A stretch of 64,000 nucleotides of DNA, from contig NEEC01000027.1 of the NCBI GenBank assembly GCA_002189035.1, forward strand, positions 496,001-560,000. Direction: 5' to 3'. Positions within the stretch are counted from its first letter, which is position 1, and each line of letters begins with the position of its first letter. A program made the translations under genes and the position numbers. The stretch comes from Utricularia gibba (taxonomy: Eukaryota; Streptophyta; Magnoliopsida; Lamiales; Lentibulariaceae). Positions 21,350-34,136 of the stretch are shown here, piece after piece. The notes beneath the pieces are model-generated. The model saw nothing but the letters and a program-made list of their open reading frames with translations, was not told the origin of the DNA and did not search any database.

Positions 21350-24300
21350 CTAGCTTACCACTGCTGCAGGAAGATGAAGGACAGCAAGTCCGATGCAGTA
21401 GAGAGTGGTGGCTATCACAATGGCAGCCACCAAGTTGTGGCCGAGTCGCTTGTCGTTGTTGGTGGGTACAAAGGTGGATTTCAGGGTGTTGGTGAGCTCA
21501 AAAAGCCTGTACGACACCTGCAATGTGTCCTCTCACACTGGGCCACATACACAAAATGCACACCTTGACACCTACACGAGAGCATGAGTGTGGAAGGAGT
21601 ACCGCAATGTATATGGAAGTTGTGAGCATGAAATTCAGCAATGGGTAGTTTGGAATCAATGAGAGCAGGTGCTTAGGCTGCCCATCTGGGACGCCGGACC
21701 TGGAAACAAAAGTTAGTTTCCACATTCATTTAGACGAACTCCAAGGAAGGGTTCGTTCCTCTGACAAATGGGAAATAGGAGTCATACCTCAGCCATATGT
21801 GTATCTGTGAGATGTATGTCTCGAGAGTGACTTTTCCCAGCCATCTAATCACAGAGAGAGAAGGTGAATTGTTACCATCTACAGTTGTTGCATACTCAAA
21901 AAGGGTTACTAATTTCCAGTTATGATGATAGTCATGACTACTTACGCAAAAAGCGTTAGCGTGTAGCACCGGAAATGTTGGGTCACATTTCTAATGCATA
22001 TGTATACGCTGATAAGCAAAACGGAAATTTCTAGTCAGCAAAAACAGCCGAATCAGAGGATGATGACACTTACGTGGGAACTTACGTTATAGGAATCCAA
22101 GAAGTGTAAGGATGATATTTGTTGTAAGTGATTTTCGGCAGCTTGTATACGAACTCCCACCACACGTAACCCATCTGAAACAAGACCTTGCATGCTGAAA
22201 TTGACACAAGAAAGATGAAGAATGAGATAAGGTTCGGCTCATACTGAAAGTGATGATATCAAAATTGCTGCTTTTATGATCATCCTCTGGTTAATTTCAG
22301 CTTCCTCCAATTTCTCCATCCATCTCTCCACCTTAGAAAAATGCAGTATGTCAAGAACACACAAGGGAAGAACAATTATCCGCTACGGGGTACATGTAAG
22401 GATGTGCAGCACTTGCCGTGGGATGGTAGTATGCATATATCATCCCAATTATCCAGATGTACCTATCAAGACCCGAGCGGAAATGCCATTCATGCAAGAG
22501 AGTCTGCGATGGTAAAGCCGGATCCTTGTATCCTGAAACATGATAACGTGCCATGTTTCATAGATCCATTAGCTCCAGCAAATAACCCATGTAACATAGC
22601 CAATGCTGACTAACCGAGCAAAAAGGTGAAGGGGCTCCAGACGATCTCAAAAACACCGGGAACTTCCCAAATAAGAATAACCACCAAGAAGCAGGCCAAA
22701 AATTTTACAGCTATGACAGCCCCATGCTCATTATACTTGTTGAAAATACCAAGAGCCCCATAAACCATAAGGGTGAAAAGCGTGTGCATGGGGCATATGT
22801 AATATAACATGTAACTATTGTTGAGCACGATGCAGCAGAACAGCACCAAGAAGTTAAGTCGCCACATCATCTAGAAGTTCAGTTTAGGAGCATAGGATTA
22901 GTATGTGCTCAGATGAGAGGAAATTACGCTGCAGTGGCGTAGAAATTCAACCTGAATAAACCTGGAGAGGCTAAAATCTTTGCGGATGTAATAATATGAG
23001 AAATTCCCAAAACCAGTCATCCAAACGTATCCAGCTATGAAGACTCTTATTGCATTGTAGAATTCTTTCGCAGCGAAGTAGTGGTACATGAGAAACAGCA
23101 CCTGCACATATAGTAAATATGGTTTATGAAAAATAAAATCATAACAGACTCAGATTAACAAATTTTTTCTTACAAACAACATTACAAAATTACCTGCATC
23201 CAACCTTTCCACTCCTCTGTCTGGTGCCTGTTTAAATACATTATTGACTTTCCAGAGAAGGGGGACTTGTCACTGTGTATCTTGAATGAAGTGAATGCCG
23301 AAACAATGATGAGGAGAAAATACAAAAACAAAAAAAGATCCCGATTGTAGTTCTGCAGAAAAAAAGAAATGTTAACATGAGCAAATGAACAGCTCATTCA
23401 GTTAGCAACAGTTATGCCTGAAATCCTACAACAACAATGAAACATAAACTATAAAATAAAATCGGAAATTATGCAGATCCGCACCTTTTCCGATTGACCA
23501 AAAACATTTGTACGGTCACACAAGTAAAAGTAAATTAAAAGGGCACCAAACTCCGACCTGCAAGAGAAATGGAAAAGTTGAAGATACATAAAGGATTACG
23601 AAATATGAAGTTGATGGAATAGATCAAAATAACTACGGCTGTTAAATGATTTAGAAGACATACATGGCTCTTAATGTCAATTTGTTCTCCAACAAGAACG
23701 ACTCGTCCAAAGTGAGAAATCTGAGACACTCACTATAAGCATATTAAGTTCCCACAGCACTACAAAAAGAATAAAATTTCTCCTACACCTGAAAACATAA
23801 GATGCAACAGACATATTTTTTGCCCAAGGAGAGACACGCTGAAAGCTGCCGCCTTCCAGAAGAACATCTCTATCGTTTTCTGAACCAGTTCCATCCAACT
23901 CATCCAACTTGATATCAGAGCTCCTGCCCCTGAAATCCAAAAGATGAAGTCAGTGTAACACTATAGCGCTTCTAAGTCTTATACGAATTGTAATGCAATA
24001 AAAAGGCATCGTCACTCTGGTGAACACTAATCACTTTACAGGAAGTTAACAAGTCCCGTTCATCTTAATCTACGTTTCTGTTAAATCAGGTAGTACGGAA
24101 ACTCACAGCAGCAACCATCTTTCTAGAGGGAAAACAAAACTTCCAGAATATACGGTTTTGAGAATTTTCATTGGAATTAGACCGGAAAACGTGTGAAGTG
24201 GACTCATTTCGACTTACGGCTTGGAAACAGATGAGCTTTTCTTGTGATCCAAATACTCCGAATATAGCCAAGCGCAGAATACGGGCACTATCCCGATGAA

Positions 24301-24627
24301 AAAAGCCACCTGGATCAGTCAAGTCATGTTACCGACCGACGAAACCCAACCATTAGTAAAACAAGAAAAACAAAAACAAGCCGTGATTTCACGTTCAGGC
24401 TTCAGAGAACGCATCTGCAACATCAAAGGCCTTTAGAACTAAATGCGCTAACGGTGATCTACTTCACAACTCTTCTATATTCCGAGAGTCACAACTATCG
24501 AAAACGGAACAAACAAAGCGACAATGCAACCGCAACGGAATAGAAAGCGACTCGAAATTAACCATCTGAAGTATACGTAGACAAGTGAACTCACCTGAGC
24601 AGGCGAGAATGAGCCACGGATCACCAT
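21350..24627 (-). CDS. RWA: Reduced wall acetylation protein (CAS1-domain polysaccharide O-acetylation)
   Basis: Fifteen coding exons run from 24627 down to 21350, all in phase, for 545 residues. They are 24627-24595, 24309-24218, 23929-23789, 23720-23664, 23557-23485, 23352-23194, 23101-22952, 22870-22615, 22532-22417, 22331-22245, 22174-22086, 22008-21946, 21844-21788, 21699-21603 and 21517-21350. RWA proteins are multi-span Golgi membrane proteins needed to supply acetyl groups to xylan, xyloglucan and pectin. Diagnostic stretches of the CAS1 domain are [56 protein letters not shown]-like text in exon 8, [16 protein letters not shown] and [14 protein letters not shown]. About ten hydrophobic helices are visible. 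The intron after exon 22532-22417 begins GC (GCAAGT) rather than GT; using it is required to keep phase and the conserved [13 protein letters not shown] junction. Confidence 0.95.
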
Positions 24628-25683
24628 TTTCCTCTCAGACCGAGTGCAGGAGCATTCCACACTCAGAAAAAAATCGTAAGTCAATGCCGCCGAAAATCGT
24701 TGTTTCAGGTGACGATGAACTCTACGTCGGCCGAACGCTACTGCGGCTATCTGATCCTAATGCATGCCTAGGTAACGGTAGCATTGAATGTCAATGTTGG
24801 AATAAGGAAAAGTCTGATCTTCATTCGATTCCCTCCACAATTCACATTCGCATTGTGGACCTGGTGAATGGATCAAGCTTTTTTGTCAACGGGCCCAAAC
24901 TACTACGGCGGCCAGCCGACTGCGCTCTAGGCTGCTATGGCCATTGAATCAATCCCGCAGATTCTCTCTGACCTGAACAGAGATGGCGGCGGATGGGGTG
25001 CCTCATCTCCAGCCACGCAGGCAGGCGATGGTAGAATCCTTTGCTGGAGCTGTGAAGTTTGGTCTGCTGCGTCAAGCTCGTCCACTGAGAGATTGATATG
25101 ACATGGGGTCGCCTGTTTGTGTGTGTGTGTGTGCCTCGCCTCAGGGAGCAGCCTGAAGTGGATTTCAAGCACAATGTTCAGAAGTACAGCAGCTCAGTGG
25201 TGAAGTTCGTGCGTGGATACCACACCAAGGGATCCGGCGACACACTGGGGAAAGGCCACTGCTTGTTGCCAGGAGCAATAAAACTCTTGTTGCTGGGCAT
25301 GTTTTGAAGAAGAAATTGAGATGATGACTACGGGCTCAATGCATTCCCTACTTCATCATCTCAAGGGGTGACAGGACACCACCATGGAAAAATGTTTTTT
25401 TATTGATATAAACGAAAGCAAACGCCTCATCTACTGGTATCAAGAGAGAGTATATACCATACATGCCACTTGTAGGTAGGATCAAGTAAAGCTGCAGGAA
25501 ACGGAGAGCGGTATACATACCTGAGCAGCCTATAAATCAAACCACCCAGGCACCGCGCCGTGCTGCAGCCACGTGGGCAGTGGTAGATCTCTTCCTCCGC
25601 CATGCTATTTACTGTATACTACTCCCCTCGCCATCACAAGATTATTGCTAGCAGCAAGACAGAAACGGCGTTGTAACTCCGGG
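24628..25683. other. RWA upstream region and PLD zeta 3' region
   Basis: This interval of about 1.06 kb holds the RWA promoter/leader (24628 to roughly 24900) and the PLD zeta 3' untranslated region (about 25400-25683). Between them are two unrecognised short plus-strand open frames and a (GT)n tract at about 25115-25130. Confidence 0.45.
24983..25096 (+). other. Unrecognised short open frame, 37 codons
   Basis: An ATG opens MAADGVPHLQPRRQAMVES and continues FAGAVKFGLLRQARPLRD to a stop. About 45 bases later a GT repeat ends in a good acceptor (CCTCGCCTCAG). Another open stretch follows, reading EQPEVDFKHNVQKYSS then VVKFVRGYH, to a stop near 25307. The two could be exons of a small gene, but I cannot find a convincing donor and recognise no family. 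Treat as tentative. Confidence 0.2.
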
Positions 25684-28600
25684 TCAGTGAAAAACTTGGG
25701 GGGAAGCGTAGTATTCGCTTTCTTTGAAGACAGGCCTCAAGTCTTCTTTGCACATAAAATTCAGGGGAAATGTAACAAGATGTCCCTTCACGGATGCTAG
25801 TCTTTCCATTGGGTCTGTAGCAGTGTCTTCCGACATTTCCAACTTGGGAGGAGCTATTCCCATGTCAATAGTGGTATACTCGCTTTTCTCCTTCCAAGAG
25901 TTCAAGCATTGCCGTAGTGAAGCCCTGAATGGAAGGAATCCGAGTTGATGATGCAACGTGCTTTGCAATTATTTATGTTCGGCGATACAAATACAAGCAA
26001 ATGCCAGTCATCATCATATGGAGATCATACCTTGAATGGATGAGATCGTTTGGTATGCAAGAAAATACATCTTGGTAGATCCTGGAGTTCGACTGCAAAA
26101 CAAATAAGCAAAAACATGTTGCACTTTTTGATGATGTGAGGAACATAGCTTGGTATCCTAAAAATTTTATCAGACACCTCCGCAGTGGCCATCCATATGT
26201 TCTTGTAGGTTGACTCTGCTATGGGGTCTCGAATTTGATCAACCTAAAATGGGAAGCATGACGATCAGCATTTCAGATGGTCTTTTCAATGACTTGAAAT
26301 AACTTATTTTGAGTTTATTGAAAGTTAGTGCTCAAATCGAATCCAACCTCTTTGCCACGAAGACCAAGGTGCTCAGACCATAGGGAAAGGCGTAAGCTAG
26401 ATGCAAACTTCCCAGCTTTCCAGTGCTTGCCCCTCATTGACGAATTTATGAATGCTTTGTCTTCAATAACTACCCCAATCTGAGAGGCAAGCTTATATAG
26501 TTAGAAGTGGAAATATGGGTGAAACGGTCACTCCCTCTTTTCATTTTATTCCCCTGATTCAAGTTTTACTATATCACAAGACAGGTACTATGCCAATTTG
26601 GAGAACAATGAACATCAAAATAAGCAGAATATCAAGAATCCGTTAAGACCTTGAGAATAATACCTCAGAGTCTCTAGACCCAAGCAAGCTTCTGTCATTG
26701 AGATTGGCAGAGCCAATGAGCGTGACTCGGTCATCAATAATCATAATCTTGCTATGAACATAGACCTGAAAGTCAGTGAGAAAGAAATTCAGAACCTAGG
26801 AATTGATTTCTATGATGGGAAGATAGAAGCAGGATTCTTGAATGGGAAAATGCACATTACCTGACTAGAGGCTACTGGCCCACCTTCAGAAAGTTTTCCG
26901 TATGCTCTCAAACCATAGAAGGATATATAATCATGCATATCAGGGCCAATGGAGTTGAATAAATTATGAAGTATTGAACATGGTCCCCTGCAAATTGTTC
27001 TGTACTGCCAGTGCATAATGGCTCTTACAGACGCAGCACCAGAGTCGTCCACTCCACCCTGGTGATTGAACATGGAAGTCTCAGAAAATGATGCAGAAAA
27101 TATAGATGCCCACAAAGAAATATACGCACCTGGAAACCTGGGAGAAGTGGTATTACAACAATCGCCCTGAAAGCTTTCTTCTCATTGTGAGCCTGTATGA
27201 TTCGCCTATACAATGATTCTAGGACACGATTTTGTATCACGTCATCGCCAGCGAGTCCAGAAATGAAGAACTGATTCTGGAATGGTGTAGCCCGAAACAA
27301 TTAATTCAGACGTAACTGTAGAACAGGATTAGTCATCGGGATTGAAAAGTTAATCGAGTACCAACCTCAATGTAAACATAATGTTCCGCTTTTTCTATTA
27401 GAGAGCAGTAAGCATTATGAATACTTTCTTCAGTCTGGCTTGTTCCAGCTGACCATTGAGCTACACTTCGGATAACCTGACAGAAACCGTACATTATAAT
27501 CATGCATGTGGCAGTTTTCTAAACAAAGCACATGGCATAGGCGTCTTCTGCTGCTTTGGAAAATTGGATATTTTCATGTAAGAATTGAAGCATACTGGTG
27601 ATTTGGAAATATTCTAAAATAAAAATATTTCTCTATCGATGACAGCAAAAGCTTCAGTTCTCACCTGACAATGGCATGGAACACGGGGGCCCAATTGTCC
27701 TACTTCATCAGCATTAAAAACCTGATTTCCTCTTTCCTGTGTTTCCCACCAAGCCTTTTCGGGTAATGGTGGCCCAGGCTGCATCATCACAGAAGACAAC
27801 TCCAGGGCATCGACATCATCAATGAATCCCCTCATATGCATCACCTGAGGTGCAGACTCGTCACTGGAGTGTGGAGAAGAAAAGGGGCTCCTGCTATGAT
27901 GAAGGGGATCACGAGATGCATTAAATTCAGTTGAATTGGAACCCCCATTTAGAGATACTAGCCCATCAGCCTCTTTAGGCATTAGCAAGGGTATATCTTG
28001 AAATGATGATCTAGTGGAAAGAGAGCCATCTCTCTTTATGCCACTTGTATTACTAGTGATATCAGTGTCATGATTCTCTCTTGCTTGGCTGATTCCCAAA
28101 TAATGAGGAATGACCATGTGGTGCTGAGGTAAGAGCAATGGAATTGCGTGTTCATTTGGAGCTTTATTTCTCTGAGATTACAAAAGTGCAGTAATAAGAA
28201 TAGAACAGTTATGAAACACAAGAAATGACGTCAACCAAAAAGATTATGTGACCTTAGCGTAGTTCCATCTTTGAACAAAATGCCGGGCTACATCACGGCA
28301 TGGTGGCCCCCATAGCGCACAGTGAACATCATGCCAAGGCATGCGCGGATACATTGTTCTATCTACTTCATCATTCATTGTATCCTCCCAGGAATTGGGT
28401 TCTGACTCCCTGAATTACGGAGATATTCATGTAAGCAATTCAAGGAAATCCATAAATTCATGATTTTCCATAAAAATTCCTTCTTGCTAATTTAAAACTC
28501 TAAATCAACAATTAGCAAACCTTGGATTATAGTAATCCTTTCCAGGCCATATGCAAGGCGGATGATCCCCAACACTGTGGTGGCCATTGTCATACCGGCC

Positions 28601-31439
28601 AAAGCAAAGATCCAATCCTCCAATGAAACAAACTTGATGATCCACAATGACAAGCTTTTCATGATGGGACCTATGTGACATTATTCGAATGCTCCATTTC
28701 AGAGATGCAAAGGTGGATCACATAAATCTTCAGAATTTGCACGCATAGTAAGCATACCATAGATATACGCCAGTAGAAAAATGGTCTGGATATCGAAGCA
28801 CTCTGACATTTTCATGAATTCCCAAGAGTTTTTTCTTGCTATATACACTGTTAATTTTGAGAGCTAGAGCAACCTCTTTGTACAGCAGAATATATACCTA
28901 TATTAAAATTTACGTCCAGCTCAAGAGCAACAAAGTTCTACAGTAGCAGGACAGGAGTACAGATGTTCTATTTCATTACCTGTACACCTTGTTTTGCTTT
29001 AGATTCCAGCAAAAAGTCAAGCCTAGATGATGCATGAATCTGAAAAGGGCGCCTCATGTATAATTCAGGGCATAGCCACCAACCACATATAAATATCTGC
29101 ATCGCATGTACATTCAGTGTTCTCCACAAAACAACCATAGAATCTTCCACAAATATATTCAAGGTTGGAGCTACCTCTGACTTTGCTTCCTCAATAGCCA
29201 ACGCAATAGCTTCAAATGCCGCACAACCATCAACAAACCACTGCACTTCGCTTCCATCTTCAGATAAGCCCCTGGGGGCGCAAATGATCCAAAACGATGG
29301 GGGTGACACCATCCTTCAGGTGGGCGAAGGGCAGCATCATTGATAGCTAATACCCACTCTTTAACTCTAGCATCACTCTTTGTTCTAAGCTTGATGCTCC
29401 GAGTGCCACAAGTTACCTAGAAAAAGCACTTCAAGGTTCAAGGCTCGAGGATCTGAACTCAACTTTCAGATAAATATGGGTGACATAACATGAAGTTTAA
29501 GAAATCTTAATATGATGTTGCTCAAAAAAAATGTTCAGTGAATATACCCTGAAATAATGGCGCAGTGGATTGCGATCGTTTACTTCTTTTGCCAAGTGTA
29601 CTCGGTCATCATTATCACCACCATTATATGCTGGTAGAACATCAAAAACAACAATGTCTATGGGCTTCAGATCAAAGGGATGCTTCAAAAAGGCCAGAAA
29701 TCCAGGCTTTAGAACAGCCCAAACCTGATTTTATCAAATATTTAGGTTGGAACAGTTTACATAATAATATACAATAATGAAATGCAGCTTCACAGATCAA
29801 CAAGAAAGAAAACAAACAGCAGGAGTAAAAAAGAACAAAGTGAAGAAGAATGGTTATGTAGCATCGATGGGTACACAACTAAAAAAACTGTTTAGGCTTT
29901 CATAAGGTTGGTTGTACCTTCTGCCAATTATCTCTGCAACAACTGGACCATTGAGAAAAGCAGCATCCACTCTCATCATCACCGTTGGAAATCTTTGGTA
30001 AGTGCTTCACCATTAAGTACTCTTCCTTTAGCTTAGGCCCATACTCTGGTGAAAAGGACAACTTGGAAACTTCCATAAATTTGCAGACCTACACTTTCCA
30101 GAGTTTCAAAGGCAAGAAAAAATCAAATTAATGATCAAAGTGGGCTTCAATGAGCGAAGGACCTTTTTACCCATATAACAAATTAAGCAGAAAGTCTCTG
30201 TTCAAACATCAAAATAACAGATTCCGCTCTGAGCTACTTGGATTTAGAAACAGGTTCTAACCTCTTCAGAGTTCACAATGTCCATGTTGCTGAGAAAGTG
30301 ATTCAAATATCCCTGCATGGCAACCCTAGCTTGATCCGACATAGAATTCTGCCTTCCCAGTGCTGGACGAATAATTGGAAGAGCAGCACTAGAAGGAACA
30401 TCTCTGAACAAAAAACTACCTGTAAGGTACATAAATATTAAACAGGAATATACATTATTCACATATCTTGAAATCGAATTGTATCATGCTTGCTCAAAGA
30501 AACACCTGTTCCTAGAAATCTCATCATGGCGTACAGTAACAACTTCCTCATCGACATCATCGTCATCTTGAAAAATGGTGGCATTGTCTCCTATTCCTAA
30601 GTTTTGAAGCCATTCTATAACCTTCATAAATTGGAATCGGGAGTAAATCAGGAAATTGTTAACTACTAGGGGGAATGCATACAAAATAAAGAACTATCAA
30701 TTAAAATACGTGATGTAGTTCCCAAGGATTGAGATTATTGTTGGAAAAGGTGCGGATACCTGTTCCTGTTTCTCATGCATCTCTTCAATAAACTTCCTTT
30801 TCTTCAAAGCGAAGTGCAAATAGAAAACTTGTGACGCTTTTTTCTTTAACTGCCACTTGAACTGAAGCAAAACTAATCGTCAATTAGCAGTTAGATAGTG
30901 AACATTCTGCCAATCACACTCAATAACAAAGTCTAAGTGGGTAAACGAAACCTTTCCGAAAGTTAAAAATTTTGGATCAAGAGACATGTACCCCAATCGA
31001 ATGGATTTTCTTTGAAGCCTTTTAGCCCAATTCACTACCATCTACCGTTCAGAATTCAACACATGCACGCCCGTGAGAATTAAATCTTATTCTTTGTGAG
31101 ATAATCGAGAAACAAATTACCGCATTAAACATCAAAATTCCCGAATAAGCCAAGAACACATTAATGAATAATTTCGGAAATACCAAAAAAAAAAAAAGCG
31201 ACCTGCTTGTACTGGAACTCGATCGTGTATGTGAGCAGCGCGGGGCTAATATCCCCTGCATCGGGACGAGAAACTTGAACAATCACAGCTTTCGGCAACT
31301 GATCAAATATTCGATTCGACTCCGCTTCCTCCAGCCGCTGATGGCTGGACATGATCGGCGATGAGTCTCCCGCCAACCGCGAAGCCTCAGTCCCCATGGG
31401 CAGATACTTGTGCCCCATCAAGTGCTCCACGAAGGCCAT
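25684..31439 (-). CDS. PLDZ: Phospholipase D zeta (PX-PH type), one frame break
   Basis: Twenty coding exons predict ~1105 residues. They are 31439-31203, 30861-30760, 30621-30506, 30403-30262, 30088-29918, 29724-29548, 29416-29175, 29096-28980, 28897-28758, 28670-28521, 28409-28253, 28171-27665, 27476-27366, 27276-27130, 27058-26861, 26765-26664, 26479-26348, 26243-26178, 26092-26031 and 25924-25684. The N-terminal third holds PX and PH domains instead of the C2 domain of other plant PLDs. Both catalytic HKD motifs are intact: HHEKLVIVD and HSKIMIIDD. The tail ends [14 protein letters not shown] as in the family. The enzyme hydrolyses phosphatidylcholine to phosphatidic acid without needing calcium and acts in root growth and phosphate starvation. 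Exon 29416-29175 has a one-base deletion at GGGGG (29274-29278), which splits SFAP from [17 protein letters not shown]. All other junctions hold, so error is more likely than decay. Confidence 0.93.
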
Positions 31440-31762
31440 CCTCGTTCAGGTCAGGGAGAATCCGTGGGAGATCAAATGCCGACTATTCTGTAATCAATAG
31501 CCAGGAGAAACTGCACCATACTTCTCCTCTTCTTTCCCAATTGCGTGAGGAAACGGCCAACCCTTATCACCCCTATATATATGTTTCCACGCCCCTATGT
31601 CTTCTTTACTTAGGGACCAAATATTAATTTCGTAAAAGATCAGATCCAAAATTTGAAATTTTTACCGTCAATCGCCACGTGGTAGCGGTTGAGTGAAAGG
31701 CAGCCATTAAATGCCATGAGGAAGACCCCAAGGGGCATTTACCTTCCCTTTCTTCTTCTCCG
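31440..31762. promoter_or_regulatory. Compact divergent promoter, PLD zeta / small protein
   Basis: Only 323 bp separate divergent start codons. A TATATATAT block at 31574-31582 lies 135 bp upstream of the PLD zeta ATG and ~180 bp upstream of the other ATG. It could serve either gene. Confidence 0.5.
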
Positions 31763-32261
31763 ATGGCGAATCAGGCCCCCGTCTTCTTCCCTACCTCCCA
31801 AACCTTCACAGAGTATGGATTCCAGCCTCCCCGGATCCCCTACCTGAAAAGGGTATGCTCTCTTTCTTTCTTTCCTAGTCTTCATCAAAGTAATGATCTG
31901 TCGCAAGTGACGTTTTTAGGTTCTGGGAGGAGCTGGGAGGTCCAGATCGTTCCATTTCAAGATGCAGAAGCCCGATGCCTCCAAGAAAATTGACAAGAAG
32001 AAGCGGCGATGGTGGCGCCACGTCCTTCTTCTGTTCGACTTCCCCAAGCGGAAAACGCCGCCGGCGGAGACGACCGGGAGCCGCCGCCATTTCCACGCTG
32101 GCTCAGTGTACACTGTCGACAGCTGGAGTAGCGCCCGCTCCGGCGGTTACAGGTCGGGGTCCGGGATCCCGTACATTAGCCTCAGGGAGCTGAATATGGA
32201 CAACGGCCACGTCCCCAGTTCAGCTCCTGGCAGTACCAGGCCCATATATCTGGTCACATGA
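31763..32261 (+). CDS. Small plant-specific basic protein, function unknown
   Basis: Two exons (31763-31852 and 31920-32261) encode 143 residues. The N-terminus MANQAPVFFPTSQTFTEYGF is followed by a very basic block (KKIDKKKRRWWRH) and the hydrophobic VLLLFDFP. A Ser/Gly-rich segment GSVYTVDSWSSARSGG then precedes the conserved C-terminal motif IPYISLRELNMD. Small plant proteins with an IPYxxLRELN-like tail exist, but I cannot assign a function or name. The basic/Trp block could bind membrane or nucleic acid (inference). The gene shares a short divergent promoter with PLD zeta. Confidence 0.7.
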
Positions 32262-33138
32262 TGCACTGGCAACCCAAGGACGCTCGCATTTTGTCGTTCC
32301 TCCGTCCATCGTCTTTTTCTGCTCCGATACGCCACCATCATTGTAACTTGTAACAGCAATATAGTTCCGACTAGGAAGTCGATCCAGTTACAAAATAAAG
32401 AAGCAGGCTTCCCTTTTCTTTCAGTCCCCTCCTCAGTTCTCCTGAATTTGCTAACGAATCCATCAAAATCAGTCTCCTTTCACTGTCGAAAAAGGTACCG
32501 CTGAAGTTATTGGGGCTCTCCATCGCCGCTCCTGCCCTACACTTGAGCATTTAAAATTTGCAGCCGCGTGGTCCAGGAGCGAATGGTAACTGTTAAGATG
32601 ATCAATCAAGAAGCAAGGCTAGTGTTTACTTCTTAAACCCATCATGAATGGAGGAGTCTGCTCGAAGGGCTTTTTCTCTCACACATTTCTCGTTCCCACT
32701 TCAGGAAACTCTTCTTCAAGTACCCCGGCTCCTGAGAGAAACAAGAGCAGCAATGGCTCCCCAAACTTGGCGTCGACCCCATCTTTGTTGAATGCCAGCG
32801 ACTGTCAAAAGCAGTAATACGCGACGGTGACGGTGATCATCCCCGAACGTCAAGATCACTGTTTCAAGGCCTAAGGGGTCCAAACCCATGCTTCTCAAAG
32901 TAATGAGCCACCGGCCACCGGTGCAGATCAAGACAGTGCTTTCACCGAGCCCTAACTCAGGATTGGGCCTAGAGAGCCCATGTAAAGTTTGCTATTCGAC
33001 GGCGAGCCCATGTATAAATTTCTCCGCGTCGTTTCTCAGAGACGATACCTCTCCGGGTCCGTACTTTTCAGAGGTATCTTGATTGTGGAGGCGGCAGTTC
33101 TCGGTTGCCAACGATTGAGAGCTGAGCCTTCTGCAATC
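32262..33138. other. 3' region of small protein and TCTP promoter
   Basis: The left part is 3' untranslated sequence with an AATAAAG-like signal near 32394. The right part is the TCTP promoter, with TGGGCC/AGCCCA elements and a TATA box. A weak antisense open frame in the middle has no recognisable domain. Confidence 0.5.
32964..33019 (+). promoter_or_regulatory. Site II elements and TATA box of TCTP
   Basis: TGGGCC at 32964 and AGCCCA at 32975 and 33006 are site II (TGGGCY) elements typical of growth-coupled translation genes. TATAAAT at 33013-33019 lies ~120 bp before the TCTP ATG. The cluster fits TCP-driven expression in dividing cells (inference from motif class). Confidence 0.5.
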
Positions 33139-34136
33139 ATGTTGGTTTATCAGGATTTACTCTCAGGTGATAAATCTTACGCCTTCTAGTATCAGATCAT
33201 CGAATTTCCTTCTCCTCTGTCCGATTCTTAGTAGATCTGTTCGTGAATGGGGGTCCTGTTGTATAAGATCCGTGTTTGAATTGTGATAACTGCTCTTATT
33301 TTATCTGATGTCTGGTGACAAAGATCGTTACTGGATTTCTACTCGAATGATCGTTTCTTTTTTAATCCTGGGTGTTCTTTCTCAATTATGGATTTCTTTT
33401 CGAGTAGGAACTTGGTTATACTGAGTTGTTCCAGAGTTTTCTTTCTGATTTTCGTTATGTATGGGTCATTCTTCCGTAACATGCAGGTGATGAACTCCTT
33501 TCCGACTCTTTTCCCTACAAGGAGATCGAGAATGGGGCTCTATGGGAAGTTGAGGGAAAGGTTTGTTAAATATTCTCTTTCTATGCCTTGAATTTCCCAT
33601 GTTGGATGATGTTGCCTTTACAAGTTTATTGATACCGAGCGTCTGTTGTGGAAAATAGTGGGTCGTCAAAGGAGCAGTTGATGTAGACATTGGTGCAAAC
33701 CCCTCGGCCGAAGGTGGAGAGGACGATGAAGGTGTTGATGATCAAGCCGTAAAAGTTGTTGACATCAGCGACACATTCAGGCTCCAGGTCCTTTTTCACA
33801 CAAGCCACCAACCCTTCACTGTCTTCTTTGTTGCCATCTAAAAAGCTTGTTTTTGGGCAGGAGCAACCTCCCTTTGACAAGAAGCAGTTTGTGGCCTGGA
33901 TCAAGAAGTACATCAAGCTGCTTTCTGCTAAGCTTGAACCCGAGAAGCAGGAAGAGTTCAAGAAAACGATTGAAGGGGCGACCAAGTATTTGCTTGGGAA
34001 GATAAAAGATCTTCAGTTTTTCGTTGGGGAAAGCATGCATGACGATGGCAGCCTGGTGTTTGCTTATTACAAGGATGGTGCTGTGGATCCAACTTTCTTG
34101 TACTTTGCCCACGGTCTCAAGGAGATCAAGTGTTAA
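33139..34136 (+). CDS. TCTP: Translationally controlled tumour protein homologue
   Basis: Four exons (33139-33166, 33487-33560, 33659-33787, 33861-34136) encode 168 residues, exactly the plant TCTP length. The start [20 protein letters not shown] and the signature region [20 protein letters not shown] are diagnostic. The helical hairpin [20 protein letters not shown] and the C-terminal block [21 protein letters not shown] are also present. TCTP is an abundant cytosolic protein linked to TOR signalling, cell proliferation and microtubule/calcium binding. Site II elements upstream agree with growth-coupled expression. No frame problem is seen. Confidence 0.97.
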
